NCBI GenBank assembly: GCA_958298945.1
Contig: OY282606.1
Location: 43,537,920-43,601,919, forward strand
DNA length: 64,000 nucleotides
Source: Atherix ibis
Taxonomy: Eukaryota; Arthropoda; Insecta; Diptera; Athericidae
Reading direction: 5' to 3'
Position numbers and translations under genes: made by a program. Under the pieces are notes generated by a model, which was not told the DNA's origin, did no database searches, and was given only the letters and a program-made list of their open reading frames with translations. Positions 11,140 through 21,239 of the stretch are shown piece by piece. Within the stretch, counting starts at the first letter, position 1, and each line of letters begins with the position of its first letter.

Positions 11140-12700
11140 TATTTTATAATTTTAAAGAATCTCTCGGCCATCGCCGTTTTAAACGTCGATGGGTGTATAC
11201 TGAAAGGGTGGGAGTGAAAAGTTCCCTTCCTAAAGGATTAAGGTGGAAGGATAGGTGCGAATGTAATTTTTTATATCGGGAGATGCATAGTTCACGAACA
11301 AATTTAGGTCGAGGTGGATAACAGTGTTTCGCACATAAAAGGGGGCATTGACAATTTTACGAAGGATTCGGGATTGTAGGGATTGGATTGGTAGGGAGTT
11401 GGAATGCTTAGTCGAACCCCAAAGTTCTAGACCATATGTCCATATTGGTTGCAGAACCGTATTGTATAGTAATAGTTTACTTGTTGTTGTAAGTTTTGAT
11501 TTACTGTCTAGGAGCCGTAATAATTGTTTGTATCGTCCGTTAAGTTCACGTCTTTTAGTTTTCGTATGAAGGTTCCAGGTTAACCGTTTGTCGAATATAA
11601 GTCCAAGGTAACGTACGCTATTTTTTTGTGGAATAATACTGCCGTTTAGGGTTATGTCGGGAATTTGTTCTCGGCAGAGTGTGAAAGTTACATAAGCAGA
11701 TTTTTGCTCATTTACCTTCACTCTCCACCTTTTGAACCAAGTTTCTAAGGAGTGGATATGGTTCTGAAGGATACTAATGGCTGTGGAAGGATCTTTGTGA
11801 TGTGTCAGGATGGCTGTATCGTCAGCATATGTTGCGGTTAGGATGTTGTTGTGGCAAGGAATGTCATGGGTATAAATGTTATATAGGATAGGACCTAGGA
11901 TACTTCCTTGAGGGACACCGGCGGAAATTGGATAAATGTCAGAGTACTCCATATTTTCAGCTACCTGAAAATATCGGTCTGAGAGATAAGATTTAAGGAT
12001 GTGGAAATAACTCGAGGGTAGGACTCGCTGCAACTTCCAAAGCAATCCAGGGTGCCATACACGGTCGAAAGCATGCGAAATGTCAAGAAACACGCCTGGG
12101 CAGTATTCCTTTCGCTCTAGCGAACACGCTATGTAGTCGACTACGCGATGACACTGCTGGATAGTGGAATGCTCAGGTCGAAATCCAAACTGATGCTGAG
12201 GAATGACACCCTCGGTTTCAAAAATGGGATAAAGGCGTTTTATGATTAATTTTTCTAGGATTTTTGATAACATGGGAAGAAGGCTTATAGGTCTATATGA
12301 GGTAGGAAGGTTTTTGGGCTTATTGGGTTTTGGGATCATCTTAAGCCCATATGTGCGGAGGATACTATTATAAATATAGGTTATAAGGACGAGGGTTTTT
12401 TTGGAAATTTATTTCAGGATTTCTGAAGTTATCATATCCTGGGGCTTTTTTATTTCAAAGGTGTTCTATTGTGAATTTAACTTCGGAAGGAGTGAAAAAC
12501 TTAGAAGGTGGACTTATGGGCAACTGAGTTGATATTTGTCGGAATATTTGTTCGTCATGCAGAATGTCTTGGACAGAATATTCATCTAAAACCAGCTTTT
12601 TCACTTTGTCAAGTGATAGGACAAAATGATCTCTCCTATATTTTTGATTACATATATTATAAGATCTAAAAAATTCAAAAATAATAATAGGAAATAAACA
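11140..12700 (-). mobile_element. jockey-type LINE, 5'-truncated, reverse transcriptase to 3' end
   Basis: Non-LTR retrotransposon fragment on the minus strand. The readable part starts in the linker before the reverse transcriptase (near 12690) and ends with a basic C-terminus RRLKRRWPRDSLKL and stop near 11146. No endonuclease domain precedes it, which fits ordinary 5' truncation during target-primed reverse transcription. The body to about 11230 is the longest undamaged LINE coding stretch in the window. No target duplication could be identified with confidence. Confidence 0.8.
11146..12560 (-). pseudogene. jockey-type ORF2 reverse transcriptase pseudogene
   Basis: An uninterrupted stretch of 370 codons (12339 to 11230) carries the RT signature in order: TSYRPISLLPMLSKILEKLI, HQFGFRPEHST, the catalytic motif A as FLDISHAFDRVW, SAGVPQGSILGPILYNIY, and motif C as YADD. 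The thumb and connection with VRYLGLIFDKRLTW and LQPIWTYGLELWG follow. Upstream, FFTPSEVKFTIEHL (12455-12500) belongs to the same protein but is separated by one or two frameshifts. Downstream, a shift near 11225 leads to the true C-terminus. The RT core looks intact, but the protein lacks its endonuclease. Confidence 0.82.
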
Positions 12701-15085
12701 AAAAAAAATTCTATTAATACATAATATTTGTTGAGACATTCTTCTTTTGCAAATGAAGAAAAATATTTGCAAAGCATCCTAAGACGATTCCAGCTGAAGT
12801 CTTCCAAGAAAGCTACAAAGAGTGAAAACCACCCCATTAAAAAAAATATCTTTTGAAAAAATCGGTCTCATTAATTTTCTACTATATCTCGTAAAAACTT
12901 TATTAACAATGTAAAAAATTATTAATATAAATTTGAAAAGAATCGTTTTGTGATAATAGAAAACTTTCAATTTAAATTTTGGCCTGTTTAGTAATAACGT
13001 ACATAATTTAGATAAAAAAAAATATTATAGAGGGAATTTCTTTCCATCTTGTTAGAAAATTTGTCCGCCCCTAAATTATGGTACCTTTATTTAAAAAAGA
13101 AAAAAATGAAAATAATTTTTTTTGTGTTAAATTCGCATAAAATCAAGGTAAGTTTTTTTCTTCTTCTCTCAAATTTATACACAAAGTTTTCGATTAACGC
13201 ACTCTAAATAAGTACAACTTTGTTAAGGCAAAATATACACTTTTCAGAAGACTTATGGTTTGGTCATTAACGTGTGGTCTACAGTTGTTTATTATAAGAC
13301 GAAATGAAATTTAACGATAACCGCAACTAGGTATCTTTCATCGAAAGCTGGGTAATTTTCAAAATTTAATAATGTACAACAAAATTACCCACCATTAGAC
13401 TTATAATAATTTCACATCACGTTAACCATTAGCTTAGACGCCACAAATGGAAATATTGTTCAGAAGTTGAACAATTGCTAAAGTAAATCAGGGCAGCTCC
13501 TTTGAAAGAATTATTGAAAAACACGCCTATACTATCAGCATAAAATATTATCTTTTTTATGTATACATGATTAGATACTGTCCAGCTTGTGGTCCAATTC
13601 TATGCGTGTCTTATTACTTCCTAAGATTTGAGGTAAGAAAATTTGGCAAAAATATCGTATTTTTAAAAAAAAAATACTCTTCGTTACTTCGGATGTACTA
13701 AATTTAGATTGTTTAGAATTTCACGCACATATCTAATCTTTTTGGTTGTTTTTTTCTCTCAATTTTGGTTATTTTTGCAACAGCTTCCCACAAATTTTAA
13801 AGGTGTTTTATATTTAGTTTATTTAACAAAAATTTATTGTATATAAAAAAAAATCAAATTTTTTAACAAAATAAAATTGATAATAAAATACACTCTTGTA
13901 TGGCAGGCTCTGTTTGTTGACTCTGCAATAAGTTTTAGTGATTTTTTTTTCTTGTACTTTTTCTAAAAGAATATCTATGCGGAAAAAAAATATCTTCTTC
14001 ATGTAACAGATATTGCACATAATTTGAAAGAAAGAAAAACGATAGAATTTTGGTTAATTTTTTATAAATAAAATTTCTACAATATAGTATTTTTACAAAA
14101 TTTCTATTTAAACTTTGAATATATTTAAAATATGAAAAAAATGAACTTGATATTTTCATTCAAAATTAAAGGGAGAAAAATTTCGACAATGATTAAAAAA
14201 GTTTCTTTTGCAAATTACAATAATAAATCTCCTTCTTTTTATGAAATAATAAATTTTATTTTTATTTAATCGAACATCAATAGTCGAAAATGTATATAAA
14301 GTTTTTTTGGTATTAAAATCTTCTCAAGTTGATTCTTTAAAATTTCAAAAAAACTAAGGTCTCAAATAGTAAAAACTGTGATTATTAAAAAAAAATGAAT
14401 GTAATATAAATTAAAAAGGTAAAAATAAGAAGACTTTAGAAAAATTATTACCAACAGTTGATGTTGATATTTTAATGACATTCCTTCACAAATGTGCGAA
14501 ATAATCATGCGTCGTGAGAGTAAATGTTTCGCTTGACTGGCATGTTTATAAACATTGGCAGGAATTTGTTGCATGAAGACGAAGACAGGCCAGCACAATA
14601 GCTAAACTCCATAAACTTGTTTCCGATGTGATCTTAAAATGTTTATAGCCGCGCTGACATTTCATTTTAAACATGCTACATTAACGTTCTACGGCCGTGT
14701 TACGTAAATGCTTAATAAACACTAAATTACTTATATTAAGACACAATTTATTTTCACTAATTCACTAATAAAGACAAACGTCTCATTTGAAAAGAAATTT
14801 TTTCAAAATTATTGCTAAATTTTCCACATAAAATTAACATTTTTGTTGTCAAATCTTCTGATTTATTAAGGAAATATTTCGGTAATTTTTTTTTTTTTTG
14901 ATTTTGAATAATTTATGTGGTAGGATTTTTTTACGGTTTAGAAATATAAAGAATTTTTATTTAATTAACGAAATAATATAAGAAAAGTTTTTGAAAAATA
15001 AAAAAAAATTTAAACGTTGCTCTTTTAATAATTATTTTTCTCTAAAGACAAATTTTTATTTTAAAAACAATAAAATTGTAATATA
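12701..15085. other. AT-rich stretch without recognisable gene
   Basis: Very A+T-rich with many poly-A and poly-T runs. Short open frames (for example 13823-14020 and 14362-14598) have biased low-complexity composition and no recognisable motif. Confidence 0.45.
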
Positions 15086-15416
15086 AAGGCTATAAAGGGT
15101 CTAACAATTAGAAAAATCCATTATTCTTAATTGAAATATGTTGTAGAGACGACCACGCTAACAAACATCATATTTTTCCATAATTGTGGCTCTATTTTAC
15201 GGATGACGCAGTTGATATTCGTTTTGAGCTCATGAATTATGTATGAACTATTTTCATAAACTTTATTTTTCATAAAGCCGTACAAAATGAAGTCCAATGG
15301 CGCCAAATGATATAATTTCTTTGCGAAATTAGACATCCGTTGAATTTAGTTTTCAATAAATCGATTGCGTCTTGGGCTGTGTGGCATTCTTGTTGAAACC
15401 AAGTTGTCGACATCTA

Positions 15417-16317
15417 CGAAGTCTGTTCAAAAAGTATCACGAATATTGAATTTCCGTGGGTTACGTATATTCGATTTTCGATTTTTTTATGGCGTTATGT
15501 TGGTACTCATGTCGCTTACTTATGTCGACAAGTTCGGCCATTTTGAATGTTCAGTTATTTTTCGATAGCTGCTTTGCTTGCACGTGTTTTGGCTCGTCTT
15601 CGATTTTTGCCCATTTTCGACCAAAAACAGCATCACATTAACATTGCTACGACCCAAATTTGCTCCAGAGGGTCATAACTAGTAACGAATCATGGGTTTA
15701 TCGTTATGACGTAGAAACCAAAGCGCAATCATCCTAATGGAAGTTGCCGTACAAGCCAAGACCGAAAAAAGCGCGCCAAGTTTGGTTGAATGTGAATGTT
15801 TTGCTTACAGTTTTCTTCGATTCCAGCGGCGTGGTGCATCATGAGTTCTTGCCACAGGGTAGAATGGTCAATAAGGAATATTACCTGCAAGGTATGCGCA
15901 AGTTGCGCGAAGCAATCCGTCAGAAACGCCCGGATTTGTGGAAGAACAAAAATTTACTTTGCAACATGATTCCGCCCATGCTCACGCATCGTTGCTTGTG
16001 CGCGAATTTTTTTACCCAAAATCAACACACTTAATATGCCGCAGCCACCGAATTCCCCAGATCTGCCCCCCTGTAACTTTTTCTTGTTCCCCATACAGAT
16101 TCTTTGATCCATTTTTTCGAATGGGCAAAAATCGAAGACGAGCCAAAACACGTGCAAGCAAAGCCGCTGTCAAAAATTAACTGAACATTCAAAATGGCCG
16201 AACTTGTCGACATAAGTGAGAAACATGAGTACCAACATAACGCCACAAAAATTCGAAAATCGAATATACGTAACCCGCGGAAACTCAAAATTCGCGACAC
16301 TTTTTGAACAAACCTCG
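15417..16317 (+). mobile_element. snap-back mariner derivative with ~200-bp inverted ends, copy 1
   Basis: Element of 901 bp flanked by TA (15415-15416 and 16318-16319). The first ~199 bp (15417-15615) are repeated in inverted orientation at 16120-16317, far longer than a normal mariner terminal repeat. The right arm is an inverted copy of the family's 5' untranslated region, joined directly to transposase sequence just after the third catalytic motif. The true 3' end is missing. The left side also carries a deletion that removed the N-terminal DNA-binding domain. The copy at 23859-24589 shares both junctions, so this is a derived subfamily. The longer relative at 38453-39640 shows the undeleted arrangement. 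Confidence 0.82.
15620..16090 (+). pseudogene. truncated mariner transposase inside snap-back element 1
   Basis: Catalytic-domain fragment of a mariner-like transposase, of the kind also seen in the vertebrate GVQW3/FLJ37770-type proteins. It begins at FDQKQH immediately after the deletion junction, lacking the helix-turn-helix part, and reads through KKARQVWLNVNVLLTVFFDS, HHEFLPQGRMVNKEYYLQ and REAIRQKRPDLWKN. The D2 region is frameshifted (normally HDNAPAH), and the D3 region is read in another frame before the inverted arm starts. It can encode no working enzyme. Confidence 0.75.
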
Positions 16318-16849
16318 TATATTATCAAAAATAAGACATAAAAAATTATTGCGTAGCATATAGTGACATGTGATGAATAATGAGATACTCAAATTCGAAA
16401 ATTTTACTTGTTAACACAGCCATTTAAGTGAAAATTATCCTCGTTCGTTGACAAACCAGCACCATTTTTAGCAATCTAAACAGCAAAATTTTCGTATTAA
16501 AATTAATCTGATACTTTTAATTCTTACACTAATAATCTGCAACACTTTCAGAAGACGAAGAAATATTTTCAGCTAAATAACCTGTGCGAGCATGTGTTGT
16601 TTTTGGTATCTTTAATACTGAGTAAGTATGTAGATTCAAATTTATCCCCCAAATTCCCGATTGCGGGCTCAGATGAAATTCTACAAAATTTCGCTTTCAC
16701 AGAACGACCATTTTCATAATGAATTTGAATTCTTTAAATACAATTTTCGAGCAATATTGAAATTGTTACAACAAATTGTGAACTTTCTACTCTGAACCTG
16801 TCAAAAAACTGAAATAAAAGTACTAATTGGAAGACACTTTATAATTAAT

Positions 16850-17240
16850 CCTCGTCCTTGGTAAGAAAATAATATTTTTATGTGTAAAATTCATTTCATT
16901 TTTCAACAAAGTGTACTTTTAGCTCGATATACTTCGTTCAACGTTTTGCTATTTTTTGTATTCCATCTAAAATATATGCGATCCTTCCAAGTTTTGAGCC
17001 AAAACCTTTTCCGTTGAGCCAATTTTTCATATTCGGATTTAGAAAATAATAGTTGGTGGGTAGGGAGGGGGGGGGTAGGTGGAATATGGCGATTATGGTA
17101 GATACGGAAGCAATTCGTATTTTAACGAATTGTCTTTTTTTTCTTTGCCAAATATGATCGTTTTGCTTTTATTTCATCAGTTAACTGATCTAATAATTGT
17201 TATGGTTCTTAAAAGAAAAATATTACCATAGATAGAAAGT
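16850..17240 (-). pseudogene. decayed mariner-type transposase 3' end
   Basis: Minus-strand remnant. The order of recognisable pieces matches the complement of a mariner 3' coding region: a stretch like the terminal-untranslated junction (TTTCAACAAAGTGTACTTTTAGCTC), segments corresponding to the C-terminal WKK...I.L.G.Y region, a KKW-L-like segment near 17030, and the position of a degraded YSPDLAP motif at the G-rich run near 17060-17090. Too decayed for subfamily or boundaries; called mainly from layout. Confidence 0.4.
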
Positions 17241-17496
17241 ATTTTTTTTGATTGTGAAAAAGGGCAGGAAAGGTATTAAAATTTGGATAAAAATTTTATG
17301 AACGTTAAGTTAAACATGAGTATGGCATATGACTACTATATTCAGAGAGCACATGTTGATGGTATCTTTATGGGCAGTTTTTGAGGGGGTTCAAAATTTG
17401 GGCTGATATGTGCTCTTACACCCACTATGAACAGAAAGATCATGCCAAAATATAAAGGTGATAATGGAGACACCCAAGGGTGTTAAGTTCTCCATG

Positions 17497-17695
17497 GGAG
17501 GAGAAGGGATACAAAAAATTAATAAAAAATTTAAGAAATGAAAGGAAAAAGAAATTTAAAAGAACAAGAGAAAAAAACTCACAGATGGAGAGAAATAATA
17601 AATGAGAGGGAAGACGAAGATGAAAATGGATCCTAAAAGAAAAGAATAAAATAAAAGTCCTAGAGAAAACCAAAATAAAATAAAAGAAAAAAAAT
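17497..17695. repeat. purine-rich tract
   Basis: About 190 bases of the plus strand consist almost only of A and G, with very few pyrimidines, including GAAAGGAAAAAGAAATTT-like runs. This strand asymmetry is unlike the neighbouring AT-rich DNA, where A and T alternate. It is not a regular microsatellite. No coding signal. Confidence 0.55.
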
Positions 17696-17699
17696 GGGT

Positions 17700-18939
17700 G
17701 ATGCCGATCTATGACCTGGTTGGGAGAGCCTTACATAGAAATGCTCTTCTTGGCCTGCCCCATTCGCGGCGAATTGGAGAACCCTTTCTGTATTTTCCAC
17801 GATGACCTCTTTCAGCCCATCTTATGGCAACCGCGTACCTATGGAGACGAGAAACTTTGAGCAAAAATATCGATTAGTATAATTTCATTGTAATTTTCAT
17901 TTATGACTTAATTTACAGCGTTACGAATTGCGAAATATTTCTTCAATTTTTTTTTTGTGTTACGCATGGAGAAGAAATCGAGTCGTCGGTCAACTTACAG
18001 TAAGAGTACTAATGGGGCTTATTAGTTTTTTAATTATGTTCTAAGGAAAATTAAAAGAAAATATTTTGTTTGAAAATACATACTTGGAAATATTATCAAT
18101 TAAAAAATGTCATGCATCATTTTGAAAACTTATGCATGACATTTTTTATTGTTAAGAAAATTTGAAGGTTATTTTCTCATTTTTCTAAAATAAATTACTC
18201 TAGAAAAATTAGCTGTAATATTTAGGGTGGTAGTTAAAAATTAACTAAGTACTATTAGTCACACTTTTCAGATTATTTTAGTTTTTTATAGTACAAAAAT
18301 TTTAAATTTGTTTATTTTAATTAAAATTAAAAGAATATAATATTCTCAGTATAGTTGCCAAGGTAAACAAAAATATACTCGTACCACACAATAATAAATC
18401 ATATTTTGGAGATAACACACTTCATTTTCGGCTTGTCTAATTTTTTTAATTAAAATGGTGTATTGGCGTACCAGAAGTTCATAACACTTTTTAGTTCTAT
18501 TTATAAAAAAAAATATTTGAATTATATTTTTGATTATAGATAATTTTATGAAAATTTAGCATGAAACAACTATCACTGAAATAATTGTTAGACGACGTGG
18601 ACAAGATTTCAAAAACTTGGGCATCCCCGGAAAATTTACAACATCGTATTTCTCACAAAATATAACTCTTTCAGGGAACTACAATTGTAGACGAACAACT
18701 ATAGGGAATTTGTGAAACATTTGATCATACGAGACGATACACCTTCTCATAACAAGGAAAATGTGCATTTCTTGGACACTTTCTAGGGTTCGTAAGACAT
18801 GTTCTAGAGTGCCTTACGAACCCTAGTAACGTCACGACCATTTTAACAACATCATGTAACATTTGAGTTAGCATTGCCAGCTTACATAATGAAACTAGTC
18901 GAACGTAAGTTGGAGGAGGTAATTAAACATTGATATAAT
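17700..18939. other. stretch without recognisable gene; two perfect hairpins
   Basis: A GC-richer patch at 17700-17870 could be an old LINE or exon remnant, but no frame is convincing. A perfect 16-bp inverted repeat lies at 18102-18117 and 18132-18147 (arm ends in TGTCATGCAT). A perfect 14-bp one lies at 18783-18796 and 18813-18826 (arm CTAGGGTTCGTAAG). Neither carries a clear target duplication. Confidence 0.5.
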
Positions 18940-19070
18940 TTATGGATCATATAAAATTCTTTTAAAAAATTTAAGAGGGGAGTTGGGAAAGAAGTTGTTG
19001 GGTTCAAGAGCTTTATAATGGAAGAAGTTTTATTCAAAAAGAAATTCTGGAATAAGTGGCATTTGTTTAG
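18940..19070 (-). mobile_element. 3' untranslated fragment of an I-type LINE
   Basis: Similar over about 110 bp to 48360-48430 (the 3' untranslated part of the I-type LINE fragment there) and to the complement of the region near 10700. The shared core is around GGAG.TGGG.A.GAAGTTGTTGGGTTCAAGAGC. Minus orientation, same as at 48 kb. The coding part is not readable upstream. Confidence 0.55.
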
Positions 19071-19073
19071 GAC

Positions 19074-19508
19074 ATGAGATATGATACTAAGTTGAAGGAA
19101 TTATTGTTCGTACATTTGCTGATATTTGGCCAATATGTGGAAACAATATCAATGTTGGCCAAGTCTATTTGTCTTTGCAAGGCTAAAAAGGTTAACTGCC
19201 ATTTGGTTAGTAGATACGCTAAATTAAAAGTAACAGTGGGCACAGGATGGTGTAGAGCCTCACTATCAGTTGATCTGCTCGCTCATTGCCGGAGATACCA
19301 GCATAATTTGGAGCCGGACGCAATTCAACATTTTAATTATTTATTTGCCAATACAACTGCAGATTTTTCACCTCAAATTCTTTATTTGTTTTCGCAATTT
19401 TCACCGATATTTGGCATTTTGCATCTACACATAGTATGTGACGTAGAAACTTTCAGTCCCGCTCCTAATCACGATCTTGTACATGCATCTGTTTATCAAC
19501 ACTATTAA
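19074..19508 (+). CDS. unidentified open reading frame, 144 codons
   Basis: An open frame with fairly normal amino-acid composition for this AT-rich region, beginning MRYDTKLKELLF and ending DLVHASVYQHY. I do not recognise a domain. Its middle (GTGWCRASLSVDLLAHCRRY) is not low complexity, so it may be a remnant of coding sequence, for example of a LINE or a host exon. It directly follows an I-type LINE 3' fragment of opposite orientation. No signal peptide or membrane segment is obvious. It could equally be a chance frame. Confidence 0.25.
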   Translation: MRYDTKLKELLFVHLLIFGQYVETISMLAKSICLCKAKKVNCHLVSRYAKLKVTVGTGWCRASLSVDLLAHCRRYQHNLEPDAIQHFNYLFANTTADFSPQILYLFSQFSPIFGILHLHIVCDVETFSPAPNHDLVHASVYQHY

Positions 19509-19955
19509 ATTGTAAATAATTTTGAAAAAAAGTGATCACTATGTTGTCCTCTTTTTTAAAAGTGTTATTTTGAAGAATAGATGTGGTTTCAAAAATATGG
19601 GGCCTCTACACATACCGTCAGACAAACAATGGCTTTCATTTACGGACATTTTAACAACCGAATAATTATGGTAGTAATTTTAGTGACTGCAATTGATTTT
19701 TTCCTATTTGGTTTTTCTTAATATAAAACTTTACGGTGATAAGTAGGTAAAAAACAATATAAGAGAGGAATTTTAAGTAACATAACTTTTGGAGGCCAAT
19801 TAACAATGAATTTTAAGGCTTTTGGAGTTATGCTGGTGAAACCACATATATTTCAGGTTAAAGTCTTTAAGCTAAGGACAAAAAAAAGTCGGTTATACTT
19901 CGGCCATAGCGCTCAAAATTGATGAAAACAATTTCTCCTTCTTCATTTTCAATGA
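19509..19955. other. AT-rich spacer
   Basis: No gene or repeat recognised between the unidentified frame and the next mariner. Confidence 0.4.
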
Positions 19956-19957
19956 TA

Positions 19958-21239
19958 CGAGGGTCGTTCAATAAGTCCTTAGAAAATCCAAGAAATTGCG
20001 CTCGTAGTGTCGGTAAAGATTTTTTTTTGTAAGTAGCATTATTGACAGGAATGCTGTCAAAATTTCAGCTCGATCCATAGCGTAGGTCAATTTCTATCGT
20101 CAATTAAAGTTAACGACATTTATTTGTGCATAACAATGGAAAAAAGCAAGTTTAGGGCTGTCATCATACATCTCCATTTGAAAGGCTTAAGCCCGAAAGA
20201 AATCAAAGCCGAGTTGGATACAGTTCATGGCACATCTGCACCTGTGTTTGCGACGGTTTACAATTGGGTGAATGAATTTAAACGTGGCCGTTCATCCACA
20301 AAAGATGAACATCGTTCAGGACGCCCAGTTGAGGTGCCTACTCCTGAAATCATCGACAAAATCCACGATCTGATTTTGAACGATCGGCGAATTAAAGTGC
20401 GCGAATTAGTTGAGGCCACGGGCATATCACAAGGTACAGTCGCTTCAATTTTGCATGAAAAATTGTCTGTGAAAAAAATTTCGGCAAGATGGGTGCCGCG
20501 TTTGCTCTCAGAGGAGAATAAGCGCAATCGTGCAGTGGACTCTGAGGCTATGTTGGCACTCTTTCATCGCAATCCTGCCGAATTCCTTCGTCGATATGTC
20601 ACTGTGGACGAAACCTGGATACACTACTACACTCCAGAAACGAAGAGACAGTCATCACAGTGGATTTTCGAGGGTGAACGGGCTCCGAAGAAGGCAAAAA
20701 CTGTGCCATCGGCCGGCAAGGTGACGGCCACGGTCTTTTGGGATTCGCAGGGCATCATTTTTATCGACTACTTGGAAAAAGGAAAAACAATAACAGGAGC
20801 GTATTACGCGTTGTTATTGCAACGGTTGAGCGAGGAAATCAAAGAGAAACGCCCCCATCTGAAGAAGAAAAAAATCCTCTTGCATCAGGACAATGCGCGT
20901 GTGCACACCTGCGCTGTTTCCATGGCCAAAATTGTGGAATTGAGAATGGAATTGTTGCAGCATCCCGCTTTTTCACCAGATTTGGCCCCGAGTGACTATT
21001 TTCTTTTCCCCAATCTGAAGAAAAGGCTTGGCGGACGACGGTTCACTTCCAACGAGGACGTCATTGCTCAAACGGATGAGTATTTTGCAGAACTTCCGAA
21101 ATCCTATTTTTTGGACGGAATAAAAATTTTGGAAAAACGGTTGGAAAAGTATATAGAGCTAAAAGGAGATTATGTTAAAAAATAAAATTTTTTTTTTTAA
21201 AAAAACAGTTTTTTTCCATCTTTTTCTAAGGACTTATTG
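19958..21239 (+). mobile_element. vertumana-like mariner element, copy 2, with intact transposase
   Basis: The left end is complete (TA at 19956-19957, then CGAGGGTCGTTCAATAAGTC). The right end keeps TTCTAAGGACTTATTG but the last ~11 bases and the TA are replaced by unrelated sequence (TACAATGGC). The gene between is uninterrupted. The element itself is therefore probably immobile, because the outer bases of a mariner terminal repeat are needed for cleavage, while its product could still act on other copies. Confidence 0.88.
20136..21185 (+). CDS. mariner transposase (vertumana-like), intact frame
   Basis: Predicted transposase of 349 residues that would bind the family's terminal repeats and carry out cut-and-paste transposition at TA. 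The start at 20136 (MEKSKF) is preferred over the in-frame ATG at 20124, because related copies and the related family at 46.8 and 57.5 kb begin at the ME-K residue. Residues ~1-110 form the paired helix-turn-helix region, followed by a basic GRPVEVP-type hinge and the linker WVPRLL. Catalytic residues: D1 in VTVDETW, D2 in LHQDNARVH, D3 in PSDYFLF, with 34 residues between D2 and D3. The C-terminus (LEKYIELKGDYVKK) is complete. The only full-length unbroken transposase in the window. Whether it is expressed cannot be told from sequence; no intron was seen. Confidence 0.88.
   Translation: MEKSKFRAVIIHLHLKGLSPKEIKAELDTVHGTSAPVFATVYNWVNEFKRGRSSTKDEHRSGRPVEVPTPEIIDKIHDLILNDRRIKVRELVEATGISQGTVASILHEKLSVKKISARWVPRLLSEENKRNRAVDSEAMLALFHRNPAEFLRRYVTVDETWIHYYTPETKRQSSQWIFEGERAPKKAKTVPSAGKVTATVFWDSQGIIFIDYLEKGKTITGAYYALLLQRLSEEIKEKRPHLKKKKILLHQDNARVHTCAVSMAKIVELRMELLQHPAFSPDLAPSDYFLFPNLKKRLGGRRFTSNEDVIAQTDEYFAELPKSYFLDGIKILEKRLEKYIELKGDYVKK

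Larger units (their letters stand above)
15090..16490 (-). pseudogene. DD41D (rosa-like) transposase relic, split by a snap-back mariner
   Basis: Minus-strand relic of a Tc1/mariner transposase of the DD41D type. Upstream part (about 16490-16320): FHLNGCVNK, then a stop where other copies have Gln, then NFRI and RNNFLCLIFDN. Downstream part (15414-15127): TTWFQQECHTAQDAIDLLK, LAPLDFILYGFMKNKVYEN and ELKTNINCVIRKIEPQL. The element at 15417-16317 separates the halves, and retaining one TA joins them. D2 has decayed (QQEC in place of QQDGATC) and a frameshift lies between the D2 and D3 regions. No inverted repeats were found. Confidence 0.72.

Noticed and set aside
20738..20995. 85-codon frame MGFAGHHFYRLLGKRKNN...
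   Set aside because: An overlapping frame within the transposase gene, also present as a shadow in the 5.8-kb copy.
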